Positions 33,002-41,394 of a stretch of 64,000 nucleotides of DNA are shown here, one piece after another. The DNA lies in NCBI GenBank assembly GCA_937958995.1, contig CALGAP010000008.1, forward strand, positions 310,001 through 374,000, written 5' to 3'. Below the pieces are notes generated by a model, which saw nothing but the letters and a program-made list of their open reading frames with translations, was not told the DNA's origin and made no database searches. A program made the position numbers and the translations under genes. This DNA comes from an uncultured Chitinophagaceae bacterium (GTDB lineage Bacteria; Bacteroidota; Bacteroidia; Chitinophagales; Chitinophagaceae). Position 1 is the first letter of the stretch, and each line of letters starts with the position of its first letter.

Positions 33002-35677
33002 ATGACCACCATAAAACCATATTTACGACTCGCCGGACTGGAACCCCTCATTGTCAGACCAGAAAGCAATTTTCTGAACGTAGGTGAAAGAACCAACGTG
33101 ACCGGCTCCAAGAAATTCGCGCGATTGATTCGTGAAGGCAAGTATGAAGAAGCGCTGAGCGTGGCTCGTCAGCAAGTGGAAAACGGCGCGCAGGTGCTCG
33201 ACGTAAATATGGACGATGCATTGCTGGATGGCGTAAAAGCCATGACCACCTTCCTGAACCTGCTGCAAAGCGAACCAGATATCGCCAGGATCCCGATCAT
33301 GATCGACAGCTCCAAGTTCGAGATCATTGAAGCTGGACTGAAATGCGTGCAGGGAAAATGTATCGTCAACTCCATTTCACTGAAAGAAGGTGAAGAGAAA
33401 TTCATTCACCAGGCCAATATTTGCAAACTCTTCGGCGCCTCGGTGGTGGTGATGGCTTTCGACGAACAGGGGCAAGCCGATACCTTGCAACGCCGCATCG
33501 ATATATGCGAGCGCGCTTATAAGATTCTCACCGAACAAGTGGGTTACGATCCGCAGGACATCATTTTCGACCCGAATATTTTCGCGATAGCCACGGGTAT
33601 TGAAGAACATAACAATTACGCGGTTGATTTTATTGAAGCCACCCGCATCATCAAACAGAAATTCCCGCTCACCAAGGTGAGTGGCGGCGTAAGTAATATT
33701 TCCTTCTCTTTCCGCGGCAACGAGCCCGTGCGCGAAGCTATGCACGCCGTGTTTCTCTATCACGCTATCAAGGCGGGTATGGACATGGGCATCGTGAACG
33801 CCGGACAATTGGCGGTATACGATGAAATAGAGCCGCAATTGCGCGAGCTGTGCGAAGACGTGATCCTTAACCGCCGTCCCGATGCCACCGACAGGCTGGT
33901 GGCTTTTGCCGAAACCGTAAAGGCCAAAGAAAAATCTGAAGTGAAAGACGAAGCCTGGCGCCAGGGCACGGTGGAAGAAAGACTGAAACACGCATTGGTA
34001 AACGGCATCACCGACTATATAGACCAGGACACCGAAGAAGCGCGCCTGAAATATCCCAAGCCACTCGATGTAATCGAAGGTCCTTTGATGGCCGGAATGG
34101 ATGTGGTGGGCGATTTGTTTGGCAGCGGAAAAATGTTTTTACCCCAGGTGGTAAAAAGCGCGCGCGTTATGAAGAAAGCTGTAGCCATTCTTACCCCCTA
34201 CATTGAAGAAGAAAAGAAAAACAATCCGCTCGCGCAGCAAGGAGGCGCCGCAAAAATTTTGCTGGCTACCGTTAAAGGTGACGTACACGATATTGGTAAA
34301 AACATCGTGGGCGTTGTGCTCGGTTGTAATGGTTATGATGTGATTGACCTGGGCGTGATGGTGCCGGCAGATAAAATTCTCGATACGGCGCAAAAAGAAA
34401 ATGTTGACATCATTGGTCTCAGCGGTCTTATCACCCCCTCGCTCGACGAAATGGTGCACGTGGCGCACGAAATGAAACGCCGCGGTATGAAGCAGCCGCT
34501 GCTTATTGGTGGCGCTACTACCAGTCGCATGCACACTGCCATCAAAATTGCCCCGCAATACGACAATGGCGTGGTGCATGTGCTCGACGCCAGCCGCAGC
34601 GTGACGGTAGCCGGATCGTTGTTGAGTAAAGACCAGAAAGAAGCTTTTCTTAGTTCCATCAATGCCGAATACACCAAACTGCGTGATGATTTTGGCAGCA
34701 AGAAAACAACAAAGCAGTATTTATCTTATGCTGACGCGCAGAAGAACGGTGTGAAAATAGATTGGTCGAATTTCAAGCCAGTTGCCCCGCAATTCACCGG
34801 CACTAAGGTTTTTGATAAATACGATCTCGCCGAAATTTCGAATTATATCGACTGGACACCCTTCTTCATCGCCTGGGAAATGCATGGCAAATACCCCGGC
34901 ATTCTCGAAGATGAAAAGATCGGCAAGGAAGCCAAAAAGCTCTTCGACGATGCTAACGCACTTTTGAAGAAGATCATTGATGAAAAATGGCTTACCGCCA
35001 AAGGCGTGGTTGGTTTCTGGCCGGCCACCAGCGTTGGCGCTGATACGGTGGCGGTGAAGAATGGTAAGAGAGAAATTCATCTCGAATTCCTGCGCCAGCA
35101 AAACAAGAAGGTGGAGGGTCAGCCTAATTTCAGCCTGGCTGATTTTATCAAGCCGCAGGGCGAAGATTATATCGGTGCCTTCACTGTGACCGTGCAGGGC
35201 ATTGAGCCGCACATTCAGCGGTTTATCGACAACCACGACGATTACAACAAGATTATGCTGCAGGTGCTGGCCGACCGGCTGGCCGAAGCATTTGCTGAGC
35301 TGCTGCACGAACGCGTGCGTAAGGAATTCTGGGGATATGCACCCGATGAAAATTTCTCCAACGAAGAACTGATAAAAGAAGCGTACTCAGGCATCCGTCC
35401 GGCGCCAGGCTATCCCGCTTGTCCTGATCATACTGAGAAATTCAAGTTGTTCCAACTGCTCGGCGGGCAGGAAGCTACCGGCATCACGCTCACCGAGTCA
35501 CTGGCTATGTACCCCGCTTCTTCCATCTGCGGATGGTATTTTGCGCACCCGCAAAGCCAGTATTTTGGCGTGGGCAAAATACAGAAAGACCAGGTAGAAG
35601 ATTATGCGCGCCGCAAGGGTATGCCGGTGGAAGAAGTGGAAAAATGGCTTCGCCCCGTGCTGGAGTACGAAGCCTGA
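33002..35677 (+). CDS. metH: Methionine synthase, pterin/B12/activation modules (split MetH, part 2)
   Basis: 891-aa protein with the three remaining MetH modules. The methyltetrahydrofolate (pterin-binding) domain begins FLNVGERTNVTGSKKFARL. The B12-binding domain has a cap helix region and GDVHDIGKN with the axial ligand His 429, followed by GLSGLITPSLDEM and GGATTSRMH. The C-terminal SAM-dependent reactivation domain includes RPAPGYPACPDH. It transfers methyl from methyltetrahydrofolate via cobalamin to homocysteine bound by part 1. Lack of the N-terminal homocysteine module explains the shorter length compared with about 1230 aa for full MetH. Confidence 0.95.
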   Translation: MTTIKPYLRLAGLEPLIVRPESNFLNVGERTNVTGSKKFARLIREGKYEEALSVARQQVENGAQVLDVNMDDALLDGVKAMTTFLNLLQSEPDIARIPIMIDSSKFEIIEAGLKCVQGKCIVNSISLKEGEEKFIHQANICKLFGASVVVMAFDEQGQADTLQRRIDICERAYKILTEQVGYDPQDIIFDPNIFAIATGIEEHNNYAVDFIEATRIIKQKFPLTKVSGGVSNISFSFRGNEPVREAMHAVFLYHAIKAGMDMGIVNAGQLAVYDEIEPQLRELCEDVILNRRPDATDRLVAFAETVKAKEKSEVKDEAWRQGTVEERLKHALVNGITDYIDQDTEEARLKYPKPLDVIEGPLMAGMDVVGDLFGSGKMFLPQVVKSARVMKKAVAILTPYIEEEKKNNPLAQQGGAAKILLATVKGDVHDIGKNIVGVVLGCNGYDVIDLGVMVPADKILDTAQKENVDIIGLSGLITPSLDEMVHVAHEMKRRGMKQPLLIGGATTSRMHTAIKIAPQYDNGVVHVLDASRSVTVAGSLLSKDQKEAFLSSINAEYTKLRDDFGSKKTTKQYLSYADAQKNGVKIDWSNFKPVAPQFTGTKVFDKYDLAEISNYIDWTPFFIAWEMHGKYPGILEDEKIGKEAKKLFDDANALLKKIIDEKWLTAKGVVGFWPATSVGADTVAVKNGKREIHLEFLRQQNKKVEGQPNFSLADFIKPQGEDYIGAFTVTVQGIEPHIQRFIDNHDDYNKIMLQVLADRLAEAFAELLHERVRKEFWGYAPDENFSNEELIKEAYSGIRPAPGYPACPDHTEKFKLFQLLGGQEATGITLTESLAMYPASSICGWYFAHPQSQYFGVGKIQKDQVEDYARRKGMPVEEVEKWLRPVLEYEA

Positions 35678-35690
35678 TCAATACATTGAC

Positions 35691-36440
35691 CTATCTTTTC
35701 TCCAGCAACCACCAATAGCGTTTGCGTGGTTTCACCACATAGTTTTGGCGAATGTAGGTTTCGATATGTTGCATCGCTTCATCCACGCTGTCGGTAAGAA
35801 GCACCAGGCTGAGGTCTTCTTTTGAAATGGTATTCTTCTCGGCCATATGTTCAAACATATCCCACAGCTCGCTGTAGTATTCTTTTCCAAACAATACAAT
35901 GGGGAAAAGCGAAACGGTCTTGGTTTGCACCAGCGTCAGCGTTTCAAACAGCTCGTCCATGGTGCCAAAACCACCCGGCAGGATGATGAATGCGTACGAA
36001 TATTTTACCAGCAGCACCTTTCTCACAAAAAAATGTTCGAAGGTGATATGGCGGTCCATATATGGGTTGGGCTGCTGTTCAAAGGGTAGTTGGATATTAC
36101 AACCTACCGATTTTCCGCCTTTTTCTTTGGCGCCGCGGTTGGCCGCTTCCATCACGCCGGGGCCGCCACCTGTCATGGTAGTAAAACCCATTTCCGCGAT
36201 ACGTTGTCCAAACTCGCGTGCTTTCTGGTAATAGGGATGATCTTCTTTGAACCGTGCCGAGCCAAAAACAGTGATACAGGGACCAACGAAATGCAATGTG
36301 CGAAATCCTTTGATGAACTGTCTGAATACCCGCCAGGCAAATTCTAACTCATAGCCGCGGCTTTTGGGTCCTTCGAGAAACACGTGCTCTCGTGGTGGAA
36401 TAATCGGTTCGCTCTTGGGTTTTACGGGTGGTGCTTCCAT
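35691..36440 (-). CDS. LOG family protein (TIGR00730-type nucleotide phosphoribohydrolase)
   Basis: 249-aa Rossmann-fold protein of the LOG family, whose members hydrolyse nucleoside monophosphates (cytokinin-type) to free base and ribose phosphate. Motifs: ITVFGSARF, MTGGGPGVMEAANRGA and the catalytic/phosphate loop LPGGFGTMDELFE. It has an N-terminal extension of about 60 residues compared with short LOG proteins. Its start is 36 bases from the divergent exonuclease III start. The substrate here is unknown; similar proteins are widespread and many have housekeeping roles. Confidence 0.9.
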   Translation of the reverse strand: MEAPPVKPKSEPIIPPREHVFLEGPKSRGYELEFAWRVFRQFIKGFRTLHFVGPCITVFGSARFKEDHPYYQKAREFGQRIAEMGFTTMTGGGPGVMEAANRGAKEKGGKSVGCNIQLPFEQQPNPYMDRHITFEHFFVRKVLLVKYSYAFIILPGGFGTMDELFETLTLVQTKTVSLFPIVLFGKEYYSELWDMFEHMAEKNTISKEDLSLVLLTDSVDEAMQHIETYIRQNYVVKPRKRYWWLLEKR

Positions 36441-36476
36441 ATCTTATGTAAATTGCTGGCCCAAATTAATCCATAT

Positions 36477-37337
36477 ATGCGTATCATCAGCTATAACGTG
36501 AATGGCATTCGCGCGGCATTGAATAAAGGCTTCCTCGACTGGCTGAAAACCGACCCCGCAGATATCATTTGCCTGCAGGAAACCAAGGCGGCGGAAGACA
36601 ATGTGGACCGCCAGCAGTTTGCAGCGCTCGGCTATGCCGACTTTTGGTTTTCGGCGCAGAAAAAGGGATACAGCGGCGTGGCAGTGCTTACGAAGATCAA
36701 GCCCGACAATGTACAGTTGGGCAATGGCCATAGCGTGAGCGATGATGAAGGACGCGTTATACAACTCGATTTCGGCGATATACGCCTCATCAATGCCTAT
36801 TTTCCTTCGGGCACCACGGGCGATGTGCGACAAACTTTCAAATACCAATGGTTGGATGAATTCTACAACTACCTCGAAGGTCTTCGCCAGCTATACCCCC
36901 GGCTCATTCTCTGCGGCGACTATAACATCGCTCATAAGGAAATAGACATTCACGATCCCAGGGGCAATAAAAACTCTTCGGGCTTTCTCCCCGAAGAGCG
37001 CGCCTGGCTGGATAAGCTGTTTGCCAGCGGATGGATAGATACCTTCCGCGTTTTTCACCCCGAGCCGCACCGCTACAGCTGGTGGAGCCAGCGCTTCCCA
37101 ACGGTGCGCGCGCAGAATAAGGGATGGCGTATTGACTATATCAACGTAACGGAGCCACTTCGCGACCGGTTAGTGGATGCGGAGATATATCCTGATGTGA
37201 AGCACAGTGATCATTGCCCGGTGTATCTGGAGATTAAGAGCGAATACGCTGGTGGCGCCGGGAAAAAATTGCAGAAAGCTCAAAAACCAGTTGCAAAGAA
37301 CCAGGTAAGTTCCAAAAAGAATAATTCAAAGAAATAA
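36477..37337 (+). CDS. xth: Exodeoxyribonuclease III (AP endonuclease)
   Basis: 286-aa ExoIII/APE-like enzyme of base excision repair. ATG 36477 begins the conserved MRIISYNVNGIRAA; the longer in-frame start at 36384 lies inside the divergent LOG gene and is rejected. Catalytic motifs: ICLQETKA, GYSGVAVLTK, NAYFPSG, CGDYNIAHKEIDI, RIDYINV and the final SDHCPV. An extra lysine-rich tail of about 30 residues (KKLQKAQKPVAKNQ) ends the protein and may add DNA affinity. The DUF4286 gene follows after 36 bases. Confidence 0.95.
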   Translation: MRIISYNVNGIRAALNKGFLDWLKTDPADIICLQETKAAEDNVDRQQFAALGYADFWFSAQKKGYSGVAVLTKIKPDNVQLGNGHSVSDDEGRVIQLDFGDIRLINAYFPSGTTGDVRQTFKYQWLDEFYNYLEGLRQLYPRLILCGDYNIAHKEIDIHDPRGNKNSSGFLPEERAWLDKLFASGWIDTFRVFHPEPHRYSWWSQRFPTVRAQNKGWRIDYINVTEPLRDRLVDAEIYPDVKHSDHCPVYLEIKSEYAGGAGKKLQKAQKPVAKNQVSSKKNNSKK

Positions 37338-37373
37338 TTCCGGCGCAACAAATACTCAACTCACGCTTCAAAA

Positions 37374-37679
37374 ATGATCGTCTACAACATCACCATCAAA
37401 ATCGCGCCCGTCATTCACCACGACTGGCTGCGCTGGCAGCGCGAAGAGCATATTCGCGACATAATGGCAACGGGATTGTTTCGCGATTGGAAAATGTTCC
37501 GTTTACTGGAGCAGGATGAGAGTGATGGTATCACTTATGTGGTACAGTTTTTTGCCGACAGTGCAGCAGCGTATGAAAAATACCTGGCCGATCATGCGCT
37601 GCTGCTGAGAGAAAAATCGTTTGAACGCTGGGGCGATCAGTTCATTGCATTTCGTTCTGTGATGGAGCTTGTGAAATGA
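37374..37679 (+). CDS. DUF4286 family protein
   Basis: 101-aa protein of the small DUF4286 family typical of Bacteroidota. It starts MIVYNITIKIAPVIHHDWL, contains WLRWQREEHIRDIM and YVVQFFADSAAAYEKY, and ends with FERWGDQFIAFRSVME. A ferredoxin-like alpha/beta dimer fold is likely. The function is unknown. It is close behind xth on the same strand, so the two may be co-transcribed. The following 287-bp gap holds the HU promoter and two tandem copies of a GCGGGTTTT unit (37861-37880), with no further gene seen. Confidence 0.82.
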   Translation: MIVYNITIKIAPVIHHDWLRWQREEHIRDIMATGLFRDWKMFRLLEQDESDGITYVVQFFADSAAAYEKYLADHALLLREKSFERWGDQFIAFRSVMELVK

Positions 37680-37905
37680 GTGTGGATAATAATTTCACTT
37701 TTTTTCTTCAAGTGCAAATACGCCATTTCGATGAAATGCAGTGCTGGCAAGCGTTTCAGCCGATCGCATGAAACATAGGCCTGTATTGATTTTCAGCGTG
37801 TAACATGAATTCACATTTTCAAAAACAAAAAACTGTAATGCCGTAAAATCCGCATCAGTAGCGGGTTTTAGCGGGTTTTGCGAAATTAAAATTTGATGAT
37901 AAAAA

Positions 37906-37936
37906 TTTTGCCAGATTCAAAAAGCGGTTAATTTTG
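37906..37936 (+). promoter_or_regulatory. Promoter of the HU gene
   Basis: -33-like TTTTG at 37906-37910, an 18-base spacer and TAATTTTG (exact TAnnTTTG) at 37929-37936. The ATG is 30 bases further downstream. Confidence 0.7.
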
Positions 37937-37966
37937 TCGTCGCTTAATTTTCCAAAACATTACACT

Positions 37967-38236
37967 ATGAACAAAGCTGAATTAATTTCGAAACTTGCCG
38001 ATGATGCAGGCATCACCAAGACACAGGCAAACGCTGCGTTGGATTCTTTTGTAGAAGCTGTTACTAAAACTTTGAAAGGCGGAGGAAAAGTTACCTTAGT
38101 AGGCTTTGGAACATTTTCTGTTTCTAAGAGATCTGCCCGCAATGGCCGCAATCCCCAAACAGGCGCCCCGATTAAGATCAAGGCTAAAAAAGTTGCCAAG
38201 TTCAAAGCTGGAAAAGAACTCCAGGCCAAATTATAA
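37967..38236 (+). CDS. HU family DNA-binding protein
   Basis: 89-aa nucleoid protein. ATG 37967 begins MNKAELISKLADDAGITK; the earlier in-frame start at 37934 overlaps the promoter and is rejected. Family hallmarks are KVTLVGFGTFSVSKRSARNG and the DNA-binding arm region GRNPQTGAPIKI with the intercalating proline. It is followed by a clear terminator at 38258-38284. It is highly expressed in most bacteria, and the near-consensus promoter fits that. Confidence 0.96.
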   Translation: MNKAELISKLADDAGITKTQANAALDSFVEAVTKTLKGGGKVTLVGFGTFSVSKRSARNGRNPQTGAPIKIKAKKVAKFKAGKELQAKL

Positions 38237-38257
38237 TCTTGCGCCCAACCGCATTGA

Positions 38258-38284
38258 AAGCTCCGCACTCCGGGGCTTTTTTTA
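38258..38284 (+). terminator. Rho-independent terminator after HU
   Basis: Stem AAGCTCCG / CGGGGCTT with one T-G pair, loop CACTC, followed by a T run. Confidence 0.8.
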
Positions 38285-38285
38285 T

Positions 38286-38293
38286 TACTTTTG
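38286..38293 (+). promoter_or_regulatory. -7 box for the THX gene
   Basis: TACTTTTG fits TAnnTTTG and follows directly on the HU terminator. The ATG of the THX gene is 33 bases downstream. Confidence 0.55.
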
Positions 38294-38326
38294 CAATCAT
38301 CTAAAACTTCAAATAAAACATCCGTT

Positions 38327-38434
38327 ATGGGTAGAGGAGACAAAAAAACCAAAAAAGGAAAAATATTTAAAGGCTCTTTCGGCAAATCACGCCCCGCCCG
38401 CGTGAAAAAGAAGACTGCTAAGAAAGAGAAGTGA
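38327..38434 (+). CDS. 30S ribosomal protein THX
   Basis: 35-aa very basic protein, MGRGDKKTKKGKIFKGSFGK followed by SRPARVKKKTAKKEK. This matches the short ribosomal THX family found in Bacteroidota and Thermus, which binds at the head of the small subunit. It is too short for most gene finders. It has its own -7 box and lies between the HU terminator and a long inverted repeat. Confidence 0.92.
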   Translation: MGRGDKKTKKGKIFKGSFGKSRPARVKKKTAKKEK

Positions 38435-38454
38435 GAGAATATTGAAATTGAATT

Positions 38455-38511
38455 TGAACAAGGAATTTGAATTTGAATGAGAGTTTCGTTCTAACCCATA
38501 TTCCTTGTTCA
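38455..38511. terminator. Inverted repeat between convergent THX and pdxH genes
   Basis: TGAACAAGGAAT (38455-38466) and ATTCCTTGTTCA (38500-38511) are perfect 12-bp complements across a 33-nt loop. They are flanked by tandem TTGAATTTGAA-like units that extend the pairing. It may act as a bidirectional terminator or mRNA 3' stabiliser; there is no uridine tract directly after it. Confidence 0.55.
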
Positions 38512-38549
38512 CATTCAAGTTCAATTTCAAATTCAATCTTCCCCCGCCT

Positions 38550-39191
38550 TCACGGCGCCAGCCTCTCAATCATCCACCCCTGATCCTGCAAAGAATACTG
38601 CAGTCTGTCATGAAGCCTATCCGCTCGTCCTTGCCAGAACTCGATGGTGACGGGTTTTACGCGGTAACCACCCCAGTGTGGAGGGCGGAAGAGGGGTTTT
38701 GTTGAAAATTCCTGGACATATAGTTCCTGCTGCTGTTCCAGCCACTGGCGGTTGGCAATCACGCTGCTTTGGGGCGAGGCCCAGGCGCCGATGCGGCTGC
38801 CCTCGGGGCGGGAATGAAAATAGGCATCGCTTTCCTGCGCGCTCACTTTCTCCACCAGGCCAGTAATGCGCACCTGGCGCTCTAATTCTTTCCAGAAAAG
38901 CACGAGGCAGGCGCGGGGGTTTTCTTCCAGTTGCTTGCCTTTATAGCTATTGTAGTTGGTGAAAAATACAAAACCTCTCTCATCATAGCTTTTTAGCAAC
39001 ACAATTCTTGCAGAGGGTATGCCGTCGGCAGAGGCGGTGGCCAGTGTCATAGCATTTACTTCGTCAATTTCGCTGTTCACGGCCTCCTGCCACCAGGTAT
39101 CGAACTGGCGGAAAGGATTGGGGTCAACATCGCTTTCAGAAAGTGAATGCTGGCGGTAGTCTTTGCGGATGTCGGCTATACTCGATGCCAT
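38550..39191 (-). CDS. pdxH: Pyridoxamine 5'-phosphate oxidase
   Basis: 213-aa FMN-dependent oxidase that makes pyridoxal 5'-phosphate from the pyridoxamine or pyridoxine phosphate. Motifs: MTLATASADGIPSARIVLLK, FVFFTNYNSYKG, RQVRITGLVEKVS, FHSRPEGSRIGAW and the C-terminal RPPHWGGYRVKP with FWQGRADRLHDR. The length is typical. An exact TAnnTTTG on the minus strand (39211-39218) lies 20 bases before the start. Confidence 0.97.
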   Translation of the reverse strand: MASSIADIRKDYRQHSLSESDVDPNPFRQFDTWWQEAVNSEIDEVNAMTLATASADGIPSARIVLLKSYDERGFVFFTNYNSYKGKQLEENPRACLVLFWKELERQVRITGLVEKVSAQESDAYFHSRPEGSRIGAWASPQSSVIANRQWLEQQQELYVQEFSTKPLFRPPHWGGYRVKPVTIEFWQGRADRLHDRLQYSLQDQGWMIERLAP

Positions 39192-39210
39192 AGATGAGTT
39201 TTAAAAGGCA

Positions 39211-39218
39211 CAAAGTTA
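39211..39218 (-). promoter_or_regulatory. -7 box for pdxH
   Basis: Minus-strand TAACTTTG, exact match to TAnnTTTG, 20 bases upstream of the pdxH ATG. Confidence 0.6.
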
Positions 39219-39314
39219 ATAGTCTGCGGCGGATGTCAACTGATTATGGTCATATGCCCGCGTGCATGTCAGCGGCTTACCTGGTAACCGGATTGAAACC
39301 GGATCAATACACAA

Positions 39315-40343
39315 TTACCCGCCGTGATGCTCTTCGCCTTCATCAAATTTTTTGGATGATACGCGCGAGAGCAGCAATTCAATCTCGCTCATGCGCTTCA
39401 GCTGGTTTTCGAGCTTCTTGTTCTGCTCGTTGATCTGCTGCATATCGGTGTTCAGCTCTTCCAGGAAGCTGTTTTTCTTTTGCAACTGCTGGCGCTGGAA
39501 ATTAGCTTCGCGCAGTTTCTCTTCTGTATCGGCCAGCAGGCGGTTGAGGCGCTGGTTTTCTTCCAGCAGGGAAATATGGCGGAGTTTCAGCTCGTCGTAT
39601 TCTTTGGTGAGGCGGAAATGATTTTGCTGCAGCTCTTCGAATTCAAAGGTGCGGCCGTTCTGACCAACGCGCGATTCAAGCTGTACCAATTTTTCGCGCA
39701 GCGCGTTAAAGTCGTTGTAGGCATTGTCGAGACGATCTTTCATTTCATTCAGCAGCATCTCCTGCTCCTGCACCAGTTTCTGTTCGCTTTCTTTAGCAAG
39801 CAGTTGCTGTTGCAGTTCATTCACCCTGGCCTGCAATAATTCATTGGCCTTGATAGTATCGATGGTCTTTTGTTCGCTGCGTTTCAGTTGTTCTATCTGT
39901 TCCAGCAGGCTGGCGATTTCGCGGTTGTGCTCTTTCAGCGCGTCCTGGGCAGCTTTCAGCTTCGACATATAATCTTCCACCTGTTCTTCAATGGCGGGAT
40001 ACGCTGGTTCTTCCGGGCGTTCATACTTCTCGATCTCTTTGCGCAACTCTTCAATTTCCATTTCAAACAATTCGGCATTGCTTTTTGCTTCTTCGAGATC
40101 ATTTTTCAGTTGCGCGTGTTGTTCCAGCAGTTCGTAATATTTCGACTGCCAGTCTTCACCATCCACGATAGCGCTTTCTGCCAGCACGGGAGGTTCCATT
40201 GACGGGGGTGGTATAATGGTGGAGCGGCTGCTGATGAAGAAATGAGTGAAGAATCCCAGCACGACTGCGCCCAGCAGGAAGATCACAATCTCAATTACGC
40301 CGACCGTAATCTGAAGCATCAGAAATAAAAACGTTTCGCTCAT
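39315..40343 (-). CDS. Membrane-anchored coiled-coil protein, unknown function
   Basis: 342-aa protein with one N-terminal membrane segment (about residues 8-36, VGVIEIVIFLLGAVVLGFF), a short proline-rich linker (PPPSMEPP), and then about 250 residues of near-continuous coiled coil rich in Glu, Gln, Leu and Lys (for example LEEAKSNAELFEMEIEELRK). No enzyme or DNA-binding motif is visible. It is likely a cytoplasm-facing scaffold. Neighbours are housekeeping genes. The 198-bp gap before pyrH holds a possible 38-codon frame with no support and no clear promoter. Confidence 0.6.
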   Translation of the reverse strand: MSETFLFLMLQITVGVIEIVIFLLGAVVLGFFTHFFISSRSTIIPPPSMEPPVLAESAIVDGEDWQSKYYELLEQHAQLKNDLEEAKSNAELFEMEIEELRKEIEKYERPEEPAYPAIEEQVEDYMSKLKAAQDALKEHNREIASLLEQIEQLKRSEQKTIDTIKANELLQARVNELQQQLLAKESEQKLVQEQEMLLNEMKDRLDNAYNDFNALREKLVQLESRVGQNGRTFEFEELQQNHFRLTKEYDELKLRHISLLEENQRLNRLLADTEEKLREANFQRQQLQKKNSFLEELNTDMQQINEQNKKLENQLKRMSEIELLLSRVSSKKFDEGEEHHGG

Positions 40344-40541
40344 AGAAGTTGGGATTAACCCATGGTTAAGCCAGTTAAAAACAAAATCTCAGCTATTTTT
40401 CAAGGGATCTGAACGATGGAATTCACTGATTATCGGGGAGATCAGTTAGCCTGCCCTTTCGGGGATTGGTTGCAACTGAAAAATAACGCTATAATTTCAC
40501 ATATACAAGCCCGATGGGGCAGAATATCCTGAAACTGGTTT

Positions 40542-41255
40542 TCAACCCTTTACCAGCGTGCCTACTCGTTCGCCGCAGGCCACTTTACGAAGGTTGCCGG
40601 GAATGTTCATATTGAATACAATGATGGGCAGGTTGTTCTCCATACAGAGCGTAAAGGCGGTCATATCCATTACCCGCAGGTTTTTGGAAATGCACTCCTG
40701 GAAAGTGATGGTATCGTATTTTTTCGCTGAAGGATCCTTCTCGGGGTCGGCCGTGTATATGCCGTCAACGCGGGTGCCTTTGAGGATTACATCGGCCTGT
40801 ATTTCGATGGCTCTCAGGGAGCCCGCGGTATCGGTAGTAAAATAGGGATTGCCCGTGCCGGCGCCAAAAATTACGACCCTGCCCTTTTCCACGTGACGAA
40901 TAGCACGGCGGCGGATATACGGCTCGGCTATCTGCTCCATCTTGATAGCGCTTTGCAGGCGGGTAAATACGCCGTTTTTTTCCAGCATGGCCTGCATAGC
41001 CATACCGTTGATCACCGTAGCCAGCATGCCCATATAATCGCCATGCGCGCGTTCAATGCCGGTCTCCGCCTCGTTCATGCCGCGGTAAATATTGCCGCCG
41101 CCAATAACGATGGCTACCTGTACACCTAATTCAACAATGGATTTTATATCGAGAGCATATTGTTCCAGTATGGCGGTATCAAAACCATAACTTTTATCTC
41201 CCATTAAAGACTCACCGGAAAGTTTTAGCAAAACGCGTTTGTACTTGGGCAGCAT
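40542..41255 (-). CDS. pyrH: Uridylate kinase
   Basis: 237-aa bacterial UMP kinase (amino-acid-kinase fold) that phosphorylates UMP to UDP. It starts with KYKRVLLKLSGESLMG; further motifs are VAIVIGGGNIYRG, the TGNPYFTTDTAGSLRA loop and KGTRVDGIYTADP. The length is normal. It follows tsf after 139 bases on the same strand; a terminator at 41347-41374 separates them, so pyrH may be expressed partly by readthrough or from its own promoter. Confidence 0.97.
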   Translation of the reverse strand: MLPKYKRVLLKLSGESLMGDKSYGFDTAILEQYALDIKSIVELGVQVAIVIGGGNIYRGMNEAETGIERAHGDYMGMLATVINGMAMQAMLEKNGVFTRLQSAIKMEQIAEPYIRRRAIRHVEKGRVVIFGAGTGNPYFTTDTAGSLRAIEIQADVILKGTRVDGIYTADPEKDPSAKKYDTITFQECISKNLRVMDMTAFTLCMENNLPIIVFNMNIPGNLRKVACGERVGTLVKG

Positions 41256-41346
41256 CTAACTATGGCGGATTTTAAATTTTGTGTTGCTGTTTAGCCGTGC
41301 GAAGATAGGGTAAAATAGTCAGGGTTAGGATTCAGTATAAAACAAA

Positions 41347-41374
41347 AGGCCTGCTTCGTGTGGAAAGCAGGCCT
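41347..41374 (-). terminator. Terminator after tsf
   Basis: Perfect 10-bp stem AGGCCTGCTT / AAGCAGGCCT with an 8-nt loop. On the minus strand it is followed by TTTGTTTT, so it terminates transcripts coming from tsf before pyrH. Confidence 0.8.
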
Positions 41375-41394
41375 GGTATATTGAAATGCGTTCA

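Noticed and set aside
37861..37880. Tandem GCGGGTTTT units before HU as a CRISPR-like or iteron repeat
   Set aside because: Only two short copies without spacers; too little for an array or replication origin.
40416..40532. 38-codon + strand frame between the coiled-coil gene and pyrH
   Set aside because: No recognisable motif, promoter box or similarity to known small proteins; it is likely chance.
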